A stretch of 64,000 nt of DNA from Cupriavidus taiwanensis LMG 19424 (lineage in GTDB: Bacteria > Pseudomonadota > Gammaproteobacteria > Burkholderiales > Burkholderiaceae). A model generated the notes under the pieces. It had not been told where the DNA came from, did no database searches, and was given only the letters and a program-made list of their open reading frames with translations. Below are positions 9,117-18,483 of this stretch, one piece after another. Positions within the stretch are counted from its first letter, which is position 1. Each line of letters starts with the position of its first letter. Location: positions 620,001-684,000 of the forward strand of contig NC_010528.1 of assembly GCF_000069785.1 (NCBI RefSeq), written 5' to 3'. Made by a program: the position numbers and the translations under genes.

Positions 9117-9650
9117 ATGTCTGTTGTGAACAGTTCGCAGAAATTCATCGCGCGCAATCGCGCGCCGCGCGTGCAGATCGAGTACGACGTCGAAGTCTAT
9201 GGCTCGGAGAAACGTATCGAGCTGCCCTTCGTGATGGGCGTGCTGGCCGACTTGTCGGGCAAGCCGGCCGAGCCGCTGCCGGCGGTGGCCGATCGCAAGT
9301 TCCTCGAGATCGATATCGACAACTTCGACGAGCGCATGAAGGCCATGAAGCCGCGCGTGGCGTTTGCGGTGCCCAATACGCTCTCCGGCGACGGCCAACT
9401 CATGGTCGACATGACATTCGAGAGCATCGAAGATTTCTCCCCCGCGGCGGTAGCCGGAAAGGTCGATGCACTCAGGCAACTGCTCGAAGCCCGCACCCAG
9501 CTCGCCAACCTGCAGACCTACATGGATGGCAAGTCGGGCGCCGAGTCGCTGATCAACCAGTTGCTGCAGGATCCCGCGCTGCTGCAGTCGCTTGCCAAGG
9601 CGCCAAAGCCCGGGGTAGGTGACGACGAACCTCAATCGCCGCAGTCCTGA
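9117..9650 (+). CDS. tssB: T6SS contractile sheath small subunit TssB (VipA)
   Basis: A 177-residue sheath subunit beginning MSVVNSSQKFIARNRAPRVQ and carrying VQIEYDVEVYGSEKRIELPFVMGV, DRKFLEIDIDNFDERM and a C-terminal helical region. TssB pairs with TssC to form the contractile cytoplasmic sheath, and its N-terminal region is recycled by ClpV. A GGGGAGA ribosome site stands directly before the ATG. It lies 16 bases after clpV and 49 bases before tssC, so the three genes are surely co-transcribed. Confidence 0.97.
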   Translation: MSVVNSSQKFIARNRAPRVQIEYDVEVYGSEKRIELPFVMGVLADLSGKPAEPLPAVADRKFLEIDIDNFDERMKAMKPRVAFAVPNTLSGDGQLMVDMTFESIEDFSPAAVAGKVDALRQLLEARTQLANLQTYMDGKSGAESLINQLLQDPALLQSLAKAPKPGVGDDEPQSPQS

Positions 9651-9699
9651 ATGGATCGGCTGCTTGCCTACCTGAACCACCTCATCAAGCAAGGATTCC

Positions 9700-11193
9700 A
9701 TGGCCTCCGTCCAACAAGCACAACAGCAAGCGCTCGCGAGCGCTGACCATTCCGACTTCGCCGCGCTGATCAGCCGCGAATTCTCGCCCAAGACCGACCA
9801 GGCGCGCGAGGCCGTCGACCTCGCCGTCAAGACCCTGGCCGAGCAGGCGCTCGCCAGCTCGTTCACCATCAGCGATGATGCCTACAAGAGCATCGAAGCC
9901 ATCATCGGCGCCATCGACAAAAAGCTGTCCGAGCAGATCAACCTGATCCTGCACCATGAGGACTTCCAGAAGCTGGAGTCTGCCTGGCGCGGCCTGCACC
10001 ACCTGGTCTCGAACACCGAAACCGACGACAAGCTGCGCATCCGCATGATGGACGTGTCAAAGGAAGACCTGCGCCGGACCCTGCGCCGCTACAAGGGCAT
10101 CGGCTGGGACCAGAGCCCGTTCTTCAAGCGCATCTATGAAGAAGAGTACGGCCAGCTTGGTGGCGAGCCATACGGCTGCCTGGTGGCCGACTACTACTTC
10201 GACCACACGCCGCCCGACGTCGAACTCCTTGGCTCGCTGGCCAAGATCTCGGCGGCGGCTCATGCCCCGTTCATTGCCGGCGCCTCGCCGTCTGTGCTGC
10301 AGATGGATTCGTGGCAGGAGCTGGCCAATCCGCGCGACCTGTCCAAGATATTCCAGAACCTGGAATATGCGCCGTGGAACAGCCTGCGCAACTCGGAAGA
10401 CGCCCGCTATGTCGGCCTCGCCATGCCGCGTTTCCTGTCGCGTCTTCCCTACGGCATCAAGACCAATCCGGTCGATGAATTCGACTTCGAAGAAGACACC
10501 GACGGTGCGGATCACCGCAAGTACGTTTGGAGCAATGCCGCGTACGCCATGGCGGTCAACATCAACCGCTCTTTCAAGCTCTATGGCTGGTGCACGCTGA
10601 TCCGAGGCGTCGAAAGCGGCGGCGTGGTCGAGAACCTGCCGTGCCATACCTTCCCCACCGACGATGGTGGCATCGACATAAAGTGCCCGACCGAAATCGC
10701 CATCTCGGACCGCCGTGAAGCCGAACTGTCGAAGAACGGCTTTATCTCGCTGGTGCACCGCAAGAACACCGACTACGCAGCGTTCATCGGTGCCCAGTCG
10801 ATGCAGAAGCCAGCCGAGTACTACGACGCCGATGCGACCGCCAACGCCAACCTGTCGGCACGCCTGCCGTATCTGTTCGCCTGCTCTCGCTTTGCCCATT
10901 ACCTGAAGTGCATCGTGCGCGACAAGATCGGTGCCTTCAAGGAGCGCGAGGACATGCAGCGCTGGCTCAACGAATGGATCATGAACTACGTCGATGCCGA
11001 CCCGGCCAACTCGTCGCAGGAGACCAAGGCCCGCCGACCGCTGGCGGCAGCCGAGGTGGTCGTCGAGGAAACGGAAGGCAACCCCGGCTACTACAGCGCC
11101 AAGTTCTTCCTGCGTCCGCACTTCCAGCTCGAGGGCCTGACCGTCTCGCTGCGCCTGGTGGCGCGCCTGCCGTCGGTCAAGGACGCCGCCTGA
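9700..11193 (+). CDS. tssC: T6SS contractile sheath large subunit TssC (VipB)
   Basis: A 497-residue sheath protein with the family blocks EDFQKLESAWRGLHHLVSNT (about 87-106), FKRIYEEEYGQLGGEPYG, YAPWNSLRNSEDARYVGL and LPYLFACSRFAHYLKCI. The length matches TssC/ImpC. It polymerises with TssB into the sheath whose contraction drives the Hcp tube. An AAGGA ribosome site precedes the ATG by about 7 bases. The strong conservation makes this call very safe. A perfect-stem hairpin lies in the gap before hcp. Confidence 0.97.
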   Translation: MASVQQAQQQALASADHSDFAALISREFSPKTDQAREAVDLAVKTLAEQALASSFTISDDAYKSIEAIIGAIDKKLSEQINLILHHEDFQKLESAWRGLHHLVSNTETDDKLRIRMMDVSKEDLRRTLRRYKGIGWDQSPFFKRIYEEEYGQLGGEPYGCLVADYYFDHTPPDVELLGSLAKISAAAHAPFIAGASPSVLQMDSWQELANPRDLSKIFQNLEYAPWNSLRNSEDARYVGLAMPRFLSRLPYGIKTNPVDEFDFEEDTDGADHRKYVWSNAAYAMAVNINRSFKLYGWCTLIRGVESGGVVENLPCHTFPTDDGGIDIKCPTEIAISDRREAELSKNGFISLVHRKNTDYAAFIGAQSMQKPAEYYDADATANANLSARLPYLFACSRFAHYLKCIVRDKIGAFKEREDMQRWLNEWIMNYVDADPANSSQETKARRPLAAAEVVVEETEGNPGYYSAKFFLRPHFQLEGLTVSLRLVARLPSVKDAA

Positions 11194-11240
11194 ACGTTGA
11201 TCAGGCGTTCAAACGTACCGGTAGTTCCACGCCGAGGTAT

Positions 11241-11267
11241 CGCGCCCCTGACCCTGATCGGGGCGCG
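11241..11267 (+). other. Stem-loop between tssC and hcp
   Basis: CGCGCCCC (11241-11248) is followed by an 11-base loop and its perfect complement GGGGCGCG (11260-11267). No T-run follows, so it is not a classical intrinsic terminator. It sits 47 bases after tssC and 54 bases before the hcp ATG. Its position suggests an mRNA-stability or processing element that helps raise hcp output relative to the other genes; that is inference. Confidence 0.55.
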
Positions 11268-11321
11268 GCACTGGCTGTGGCTCTTGTCTGCAGTTCCGTC
11301 TTAACGTGAAGGAGTTCTGCA

Positions 11322-11807
11322 ATGGCACAGGACATTTTCCTGAAGATCAACGGCATCGATGGCGAGTCGCAGGATGCCTCGCACAAGAATGAAATCGAAG
11401 TGCTGGCCTGGGACTGGAGCATCGAGCAACAGTCCACCATGCACGCGGGCAGCGGCGGCGGCGCCGGCAAGGCCACCGTGTCGGACCTGTCCTTCGAGCA
11501 CTTCATCGATCGCGCTTCGCCCAACCTGATGAAGTACTGCCTGACCGGCAAGCACATCAACGAGGCGGTGCTGGTGGTGCGCAAGGCAGGCGGCAATCCG
11601 CTCGAATACCTGAAGCTCACCATGACCGACGTCATCGTCACCAGGGTGAGCCCCAAGGGCTCGGTGGATGACGAAGTGCGCATGCGCGAGCAGGTGGCGC
11701 TGTCGTTCTCCAGGGTCAAGCAGGAGTATGTGGTGCAGAACGCCCAGGGCGGCAGCGGCGGGGCGGTGACCGCGGGCTACGACATCAAGGGCAACAAGGA
11801 AGCCTGA
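11322..11807 (+). CDS. hcp: T6SS tail-tube protein Hcp (TssD)
   Basis: A 161-residue Hcp1-family protein, starting MAQDIFLKINGIDGESQD and containing IEVLAWDWSIEQQ and VSDLSFEHFIDRASPNLMKY, which are standard Hcp motifs. Hcp hexamers stack to form the expelled inner tube and can chaperone small effectors. The ribosome site AAGGAG is well placed. The gene is bracketed by stem-loops (11241-11267 and 11819-11855), and the gaps on both sides are longer than elsewhere in this arm, in keeping with the high Hcp expression known for T6SS. Confidence 0.97.
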   Translation: MAQDIFLKINGIDGESQDASHKNEIEVLAWDWSIEQQSTMHAGSGGGAGKATVSDLSFEHFIDRASPNLMKYCLTGKHINEAVLVVRKAGGNPLEYLKLTMTDVIVTRVSPKGSVDDEVRMREQVALSFSRVKQEYVVQNAQGGSGGAVTAGYDIKGNKEA

Positions 11808-11818
11808 TCGCCATGACC

Positions 11819-11855
11819 GGCCTCGCTTGCTGCAAGTGTTGGAGCTGGCGAGGCC
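11819..11855 (+). other. Stem-loop between hcp and vgrG
   Basis: GGCCTCGC (11819-11826) pairs perfectly with GCGAGGCC (11848-11855) across a 21-base loop. It lies 12 bases past the hcp stop and has no T-run after it. Together with the hairpin upstream of hcp it would leave an hcp message flanked by structure on both sides. A role as a 3-prime stabiliser or partial terminator is plausible but unproven. Confidence 0.5.
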
Positions 11856-11937
11856 AAGGCGTCTGGCACTGACCGAGTGCGGAATCCATGCGGATGACAA
11901 CGGTACGCCTCCAGGCGGCCGTGAAAAAGCTGACCTC

Positions 11938-14544
11938 ATGAGTGCGCTAAACAACCTGAAGAACCTGGCCGTTGGGCGGAATCGCACCGTCAGCGTCTCC
12001 AGCGCGGCGATTCCCGATCTGTTGGGACAGCCTCAGCTGGAGTTCGTGAGGATCTCAGGCCATGAGGGATTGAGTGAACTCTTCACCTATAAGGTAGACC
12101 TGCGCGCGGTCTCGCCTGCCGCGGAACAGTACCTTGCCGAGACGGATCCCGATGCGATGATCGGCCGCGAGATGACTGTCACCATCGAACTCGATGGCAT
12201 GGGCACCGGCCTGTTGGGTGGGGTGGGGCCTGGACATCGCGAGATCACCGGCGTCATCTCCGACATAGAGCATGTCGGCGGCGTGGCGGAGAATCGCATG
12301 TACCGGTTCACGCTGCGCCCCTGGCTGTGGCTCGCGACGCAGACGTCGGATTTCAAGCCTTTCCAGAAGAAGACGGTGATCGAGATCCTCGACGAGGTGC
12401 TTGCCGACTACCCGTTCTCGGTGGAGAAGCGCCTCGATACCTCAGTGTACCCGAAGCTCGACTGGGAGGTGCAGCATGGCGAGACCGATGCGCATTTCAT
12501 CCAGCGCCTGACCGAAGAGTATGGCATTACATATTTCTTCGAGCATGACGGCGGACACCATCGGCTGATCCTGGCCGCCGAGTCGGGCGCGTACCGCGCG
12601 TTTCCCAGCGAAGCCTATCGCACGCTGCCGCTCTATCCGCGTGGCTTCAAGATCGATCAGGAGCATCTGGTCCGCTTCGATCCGGTCAACCGGCTGCGCA
12701 CGGGCAAGGTGACGCTGAACGACTACGATCCGCGCAAACCGCGCGCGGACCTGACCACCGGCAACAGCCAGCCGCGCGACACCAGCTTTGCCGATTTTGA
12801 ACGCTACGAGTACCCGGGCGACTACATCGACCCGGCGGTGGGCGAAATGCGCGCGCGGATTCGCATGGAAGAACGCCGCTCACGCGGCCGGCGCGCACGT
12901 GGCGTGGGTGCGCTGCGCGGAGTGGCGGCGGGCTGCACCTACCTGGTGAGCAATCACAGCAACCCGGCGATGAACCGCGAGTACCTGGTGACCGGTGCGA
13001 CGCTGGACCTGGAGGATGTCGGCGGCGAATCCGGTAGCGGGCAACAGTTTTCGTGCCGCGTTGCCTTTGAAGCCCACCCCACCGATGAAGTCTTCCGCCC
13101 CCCGCGCACTGTCGGCAAACCATACGTGGCCGGCGTGCAGCGGGCGGTGGTGACCGGCCCGAAGAACCAGGAGATCTGGTGCAACGATCACGGCAACGTG
13201 ATCATTCAATTCGAATGGGACCGCTACGGGAAGTACGACGAGAACTCGTCGCCATGGATCCGGGTGGTCAACGGCTGGTCGGGCGACCAGTTCGGCGCGA
13301 TGCATATTCCGCGGATCGGGCAAGAGGTCATTGTTGCCTTCATCAACGGCGATCCGGACTGTCCGGTGATTGTCGGGCGAGCGCCGAACCAGCTCAACCT
13401 GCCGCCGTGGGCGCTGCCGGGGCAGCATGCCTTGTCGGGGATCCGCAGCAAGGAGCTGTTTGGCGGGCGCCACAACCACCTGTTGTTGGACGACACGCAG
13501 GACCAGATCCAGGCGCAGCTGTCCTCGGATCACCAGGCATCGCAACTGAACCTGGGCTACCTGACCGGGGTGCCGGACCACGCCGGGCGAAAGGACAGGC
13601 ATGGTGAAGGTTTTGATCTGCGCACCGATGGTCACGGGACCATACGGGGTGCGAAGGGGTTGTTCGTCACGGCCGAAGGGCAGGTAGGCGCCATGGGCGG
13701 GCACCTGTCGCGCGATGAGTTCATCCGCTGCATGGAGGCGGCGCTGGAGGCGGCGAAGTCATTGGGCGACTATGGCCATGCCCATGAAGGACTGGCCGCC
13801 GATACGGATCCGCAGGCCGAACTCGTGCGGGCCGTGAGGGAGTGGGACGCTGGCGCCAACAACCGCAAGGACGCACCGGGTGAGGGCGGCCGGCCGTTGA
13901 TTGGTGCCTATGCGCCGGCGGGCATGGCACTGGCCACGCCCAAGATATTGACGACGTATGCCGGCAAGCATATCGACACCGTCTCACGGTTGAACCAGCA
14001 AATGACCGCAGGGCAGCAGTTCGTTGTCAATGCGGGGCAGGGAATCGGGTTCTTCGCACACAGCGGTGAGCTGCGCGGCATCGCGCACCAGGGCAACCTG
14101 GTTCTGCAGGCGCAGAAATCCAGCATCGAAGCGAATGCCTGGCAGAACGTGGTGGTGACCGCCACCGACGGCAACATCGTCCTCAATGCGGGCAAGAGCC
14201 TGAGCCTGATGACAGCGGACGGCGCCGGTATCCGCATCGGCGGAGGCAAGGTTGAAATCCATGGTCCTGGTGGGATCGTGCTGCATACGTCGGATTTCGA
14301 CATCGTCGGGCCGTCCAGACTGAGCGGACCGTTGCCGCAGTTTAGCCAGGGTGAAGCGGGCCGGAAGTTCCTGCTGAAGGCAGGCGAGCTTGAGCGGCCG
14401 GTCGCCAATGCACCCTACCAGATCGTCAAGGCAGACGGCACTGTGGTGGAAGGCGTAACCAATGCGGCTGGCGAAACCGCGCAGTCTGCTTCGGAGCTGA
14501 TCGAGGCGGTGAGCGTAAAGATATTTGCGCCCAAGCTGTACTGA
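11938..14544 (+). CDS. vgrG: T6SS spike protein VgrG (TssI) with C-terminal extension
   Basis: An 868-residue VgrG. The first part is the gp27-like region (FVRISGHEGLSELFTYKVDL near the start, then DAHFIQRLTEEYGITYFFEHD at about 185-205). The gp5 OB-like domain follows (IWCNDHGNVIIQFEWDRYG at about 419-437), then a DUF2345-type beta-helix. The last 60 residues (from about RKFLLKAGELERP) form a short beta-rich domain reminiscent of the transthyretin-like tails that load effectors onto VgrG. ATG at 11938 is preferred over a TTG 111 bases earlier because it matches the family N-terminus, although its ribosome site is weak. The Tle3-like lipase gene follows, which suggests this tail carries it. 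Confidence 0.95.
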   Translation: MSALNNLKNLAVGRNRTVSVSSAAIPDLLGQPQLEFVRISGHEGLSELFTYKVDLRAVSPAAEQYLAETDPDAMIGREMTVTIELDGMGTGLLGGVGPGHREITGVISDIEHVGGVAENRMYRFTLRPWLWLATQTSDFKPFQKKTVIEILDEVLADYPFSVEKRLDTSVYPKLDWEVQHGETDAHFIQRLTEEYGITYFFEHDGGHHRLILAAESGAYRAFPSEAYRTLPLYPRGFKIDQEHLVRFDPVNRLRTGKVTLNDYDPRKPRADLTTGNSQPRDTSFADFERYEYPGDYIDPAVGEMRARIRMEERRSRGRRARGVGALRGVAAGCTYLVSNHSNPAMNREYLVTGATLDLEDVGGESGSGQQFSCRVAFEAHPTDEVFRPPRTVGKPYVAGVQRAVVTGPKNQEIWCNDHGNVIIQFEWDRYGKYDENSSPWIRVVNGWSGDQFGAMHIPRIGQEVIVAFINGDPDCPVIVGRAPNQLNLPPWALPGQHALSGIRSKELFGGRHNHLLLDDTQDQIQAQLSSDHQASQLNLGYLTGVPDHAGRKDRHGEGFDLRTDGHGTIRGAKGLFVTAEGQVGAMGGHLSRDEFIRCMEAALEAAKSLGDYGHAHEGLAADTDPQAELVRAVREWDAGANNRKDAPGEGGRPLIGAYAPAGMALATPKILTTYAGKHIDTVSRLNQQMTAGQQFVVNAGQGIGFFAHSGELRGIAHQGNLVLQAQKSSIEANAWQNVVVTATDGNIVLNAGKSLSLMTADGAGIRIGGGKVEIHGPGGIVLHTSDFDIVGPSRLSGPLPQFSQGEAGRKFLLKAGELERPVANAPYQIVKADGTVVEGVTNAAGETAQSASELIEAVSVKIFAPKLY

Positions 14545-14577
14545 GCCTGCTTCGCATTGATTGTCACGGAATCAGAT

Positions 14578-16917
14578 ATGAATGCACCCGTAGGAACCAG
14601 ACCAGGCGCCAACCCGATCGCCAGCGCCGACGACATTCACGTCCCAAGCAAGGCGCTCCGGAAGCTCGACCTGAAGACATTGCCCGGCATCATCATCTTC
14701 GTGCATGGGGTCAACTCGAACGGCGAATGGTTCGCCAGCGCCGAAGAGGGGCTGTGCAAAGGCTTGAATCAGCGCCAGCAGCGCGGGGACGTAGGCGATA
14801 CGTACGATATGGGGGCGCTACGGCCAGCGCAGTATCTGCCGGAACTGACACCCAAAGGCTACTTGTCGCGAGACGTTGATGCGGACAACTTTGTAGCCGA
14901 TGCCGACCAAAGCCCTGTGATCCGCTTCCGTTGGGGCTATGCGGCGAACAAGGCGGATCTGAAAAAGGTTGGAAAGAATATCCTGCTCGACGAGGACAAT
15001 GCCTGGGGCGGCGGTCCCTTCGCCAACGGATGCTCGGCCCTGCCGGATCTGTGGTCCACCGGCACGGTCACCGACCTGTTTGCGGGGTTGCAGGCGCAGG
15101 ACCTGAATACGGAGACAAGCCGGCTGATCTACGCCTGCCCTCCACGCCACTATGGCGCCCATGCCGCGCGGCGCCTGGCCGCGCTGGTGGCCCAAGTCCG
15201 GGTCAAGCATATCGATGCTTATGGCAAGGTGTGTCCGGTCACGGTGGTTTGTCACAGCCAAGGCAATATGATCGGCATGGCTTCGGCATTTATTGGCAAG
15301 CACGATTTCGGCGGGGATGGCGTGGCGGACACCTATGTACTCGCCAATCCGCCATACAGCGTGCTGCCGAATTTCTTCGATAACTTCGGGCAGTACAACG
15401 CCGACACGGACCTGGGCCGCGTCACCGTGTATGCGCGGCGCAAGACGCTGGATCGCTTCTTCGAGATCGTTGGTAGCTCTACCTTTGATCATGCCAGCGA
15501 CGATTGCGTCAACGCCCTGACGCCAACCCGGCGTCCCAGGGAGGGGGAAGATCCCTGGACGGCCGGGCAAGACAGCTGCGAGCGTCAGACGCGCAGGCAC
15601 GTCTTTCTCTATAGCAATCCCCACGATCAAGTGATTTCAGTGAGCACCGTGCAGGGCATGGGTTGGCTTGGCCTGTCGAAAGAGGTGCTGGCCGGCACTG
15701 ATCACGACATGCTGGAGTCGGCCAAGGCGCGCGGCGATCGCCCCTATGCCTTCGCCCATCATGCCGAGGTCTTGTTCCAGCGTGTGTGGGCCCAGGGAAA
15801 TCCGGGGAAGTATGGCCAGATGCCATTCGAAGTGGGCGCCAAGCCAAGCAACTTCGTCTATTACGACAAGGGCAACCCGTCGAAGGTCGATCCGGTCCAG
15901 GGCGACGGTAATGCATTCTGGTACCGCAAGCCATTGCCATTGCGCTTTCATCTGACGCGGGTATGGCAGGACGACCAGCGCAGCTTCGGAGAAAAACTCG
16001 GTGCGACCGTGCTCGGTGGCATTTATGAGATTGCCTTCGGCCTGCTACGGGTGACGACTTTCGGGCATGTCAACTATGTGCCAGTGAACGCCGATCCGCC
16101 GAACGGCTGGACCGTGCCGATCAATGCCCCGGCGGTGAAGGAGCCCATCGCACCGCGGGCGATTCACCTGTATCACGCTGACAAGCGGGCGCCTGACGAT
16201 GGCGGGCAAAGCGCGAAAGCCGGCAAAGTGGAAGGGATCTTCAACCAGGGGCCGGAGTCGCACACGGATGCGCTCAATCCGGCGGGCAGGAGCGACGACA
16301 TTTACGACAAGTACCGGGGCGCCGGGCAAGGCGCGGCGGACTACAGCGACGAAGCGGCGCTGCGCTATGAACACAATGCCAGCGTGCGTCAGCTGGCCCG
16401 GCGCAAGGCGGGGAACCCCTATGAGGCGGCCATTGAGCAGATGAAGGATGGCGGGGATCTTACGGGGGACAAGTATGCGGAATTCCGCGAGTTCGATACC
16501 GAAAAGCGCGAGTACTTCCTGAAGTACGCGGTGGACCTGAATGCCACGAACCACTCGACCATTCTGAACAATCCGGTGCACTGCGAAAAGGTGCTCGCCT
16601 ATGACGTGGATGTGGGGATCTGCATGATGCCGACGAGGGAGTTGAAGTGGCTGCGGCGACTGGCGGACTGGCGACGTTGTGATCCGCAAGACGATCAAAT
16701 GAAGGAATGGAGTTGGTACTACGGTTCCGGTCGAATCAATGGAGATTTTCTGGAGAGTCAAAAGGATTACAAGGCCGATGTTCCGGGGGCGCTTGGTATG
16801 GATGATGAACGCTCGGACAGCCGCTTTTCACAGATGCCTTCTGAAATTAGACGTCAGCGGCCCACCGAGCATGACCCGGCCTTCGGCGGGGCAGATCTTG
16901 CAGGGAGGGCACGATGA
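14578..16917 (+). CDS. tle3: Tle3-like T6SS phospholipase/lipase effector
   Basis: A 779-residue protein of the Tle3 type (effector lipase domain, formerly DUF3274 at the C-terminus). PGIIIFVHGVNSNGEWF (37-53) is the oxyanion-hole strand. VVCHSQGNMIG (223-233) holds the nucleophile Ser227 in a C-H-S-Q-G variant of GxSxG. YSNPHDQVIS puts a likely catalytic Asp at 350, and NHSTILNNPVH (658-668) puts His659 before the conserved AYDVDVG. No signal peptide is seen, as expected for a cargo delivered by VgrG or PAAR. ATG 14578 is preferred over a TTG 21 bases upstream. It overlaps the following lipoprotein gene by 4 bases, the usual sign of an effector-immunity pair. Confidence 0.82.
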   Translation: MNAPVGTRPGANPIASADDIHVPSKALRKLDLKTLPGIIIFVHGVNSNGEWFASAEEGLCKGLNQRQQRGDVGDTYDMGALRPAQYLPELTPKGYLSRDVDADNFVADADQSPVIRFRWGYAANKADLKKVGKNILLDEDNAWGGGPFANGCSALPDLWSTGTVTDLFAGLQAQDLNTETSRLIYACPPRHYGAHAARRLAALVAQVRVKHIDAYGKVCPVTVVCHSQGNMIGMASAFIGKHDFGGDGVADTYVLANPPYSVLPNFFDNFGQYNADTDLGRVTVYARRKTLDRFFEIVGSSTFDHASDDCVNALTPTRRPREGEDPWTAGQDSCERQTRRHVFLYSNPHDQVISVSTVQGMGWLGLSKEVLAGTDHDMLESAKARGDRPYAFAHHAEVLFQRVWAQGNPGKYGQMPFEVGAKPSNFVYYDKGNPSKVDPVQGDGNAFWYRKPLPLRFHLTRVWQDDQRSFGEKLGATVLGGIYEIAFGLLRVTTFGHVNYVPVNADPPNGWTVPINAPAVKEPIAPRAIHLYHADKRAPDDGGQSAKAGKVEGIFNQGPESHTDALNPAGRSDDIYDKYRGAGQGAADYSDEAALRYEHNASVRQLARRKAGNPYEAAIEQMKDGGDLTGDKYAEFREFDTEKREYFLKYAVDLNATNHSTILNNPVHCEKVLAYDVDVGICMMPTRELKWLRRLADWRRCDPQDDQMKEWSWYYGSGRINGDFLESQKDYKADVPGALGMDDERSDSRFSQMPSEIRRQRPTEHDPAFGGADLAGRAR

Positions 16918-18480
16918 ACACTACTGATCGACGCTCACTACCCATCAACCGTCTTGCCATCGCCATGGCCGCAGTAGCCATCGCAGCGCTCCTGTCGGCT
17001 TGTTCATCGGGAAAGCCCATGTCCAACTATCACCGCGATCCGTCGCCGTATCCACTGTCTCCGCGCACACCCGAGAGGGGTCTCAACGCGCCAGCCGCGT
17101 ATGTACTTGGGGTGCAGTGGATGAATCCATTGATGTGGAAGGACTACCCGACTCATTGGAACTTGTTGTGGGCGCAGGGGCTGGCGGATCGCAATCCGTC
17201 CGATACGGACAGCCCACATCTGAAGCTCGGCGACGCGCCGGGGCTGCTCGTCGGCGGCGTCAACCCAGTCTGGAAGGGTGACAATCCCAATCCGGTCTAT
17301 TGGAAAGCCCTTAATGCCCTGATCCGTGAGCCGCTCTATCCGCTGGGCTACCACACGGCGGTCAACGCGAATTACTTCTACTCGATCCAGAACGGCACGC
17401 GACGGCCGGACTTTGCCGACATCAGATTGTTCGCTGGCATGCCACAGGCGTGGATCAATACACCAACATATATCAAGGAGTCTAATCGATATATGAATGG
17501 CCGGGACCGATTGGCAGAACAGATTGATTGGGGAATGCCGGCGCCGTCGATTCTGGCGGAGAACGAGGAGCATGCCGAGGCGCGTATGGCGGACTACTTT
17601 GTGAAGAACTATACCGGCTATGGCGGTCAGCCTCGAAGGGGACTTCCATATGACTCGGACATGGTGATTGGCCTGCCCACCTTCACGCTCAATGCCGCAC
17701 GCCGGCTGTTCTTCATGGAAATCTATAGCGCAGCTGAGGCAATGGATCTGGAGGCTTTCCCCGAACCAAAGCTGGCCAACGTCACGGTGATGGCTGGCGC
17801 GGAAACCGTGGGCTTCCATGACCTTCAGGCGGCGATTGCCTACCTGAACGCCAACCCGAAGAAGACGGTGTGGGTGTACACCATGGACGCGCCCAACTAC
17901 CCAAAGGGCAGGCAGACCAACGAAAACTCCGTGCTGCTGATCCTGGGGCATCCCAGCGCGGACTGGGGCTATGCGCCGCTGGCGGCGTTGTACACCCCGC
18001 AGCAGCACGAGGGCGGCATCGGGGCGAAGGCAACTGCCCCTGGCGGCGCGTGGCAGGGCCTGTTGCAAACCGTGCAAGCGCAGGCGCCGCAGGGCCCATC
18101 CGGTTGACCGGGTGTACCACGACATGGACCGGCGCGCGCCGAATGTGAATACGGCGCTCGCGCCGCTGCGCGCGGCGGTGCATCAGCAGTGGCCGGACCT
18201 GGACCAGCTGAAAGACTTCCGCAGCGTCTCGGAACATATGGTGGGCCCGGCTCGTGCGGCCAGCGCGGGGCTGAACATTGCCTACGCGGTCGCGTATGCG
18301 GACCAGACCGGGCATAGCGCAGTCGTCACCAGCGTGGCGGACCCCAACGATGCGTGGACGGTGTTGGTGGCGCCACCGGAAGGCTGGACCAGGCGCGAAC
18401 CGCCCAAGGAATGGCCGCGGGCGCGGGGCAGGACGACTGCCTATTACCCGTGGTTCGGCAAGCAGACGGACCGGCGTTGA
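16914..18480 (+). pseudogene. First copy of duplicated T6SS lipoprotein (candidate immunity/adaptor), frameshifted
   Basis: The ATG overlaps the tle3 stop. A signal peptide ends in the lipobox LLSAC with Cys30 as the predicted lipidation site. Compared with the intact second copy (18484-20043), one extra G in the run at 18092-18094 throws the frame into a stop at 18105-18107 after 397 residues. The rest continues in the next frame to the stop at 18478-18480 with very high identity, and removing one G restores it exactly. The change is therefore recent, a sequencing error, or a phase switch. The C-terminal end (GLNIAYAVAYADQTGHSAVV, then VLVAPPEG) resembles, from memory, DUF2875 of the Tle3 adaptor Tla3. 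A periplasmic immunity role is equally possible. Confidence 0.75.
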
Positions 18481-18483
18481 ACG

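Noticed and set aside
14557..14577. TTG start for the lipase gene
   Set aside because: The ATG at 14578 has a closer ribosome site and ATG is the more usual start; the TTG adds only seven residues.
18087..18107. Programmed -1 ribosomal frameshift at G-GGC-CCA in the first lipoprotein copy
   Set aside because: The heptamer fits a slippery pattern, but a -1 shift leads to the wrong frame; the downstream frame needs +1.
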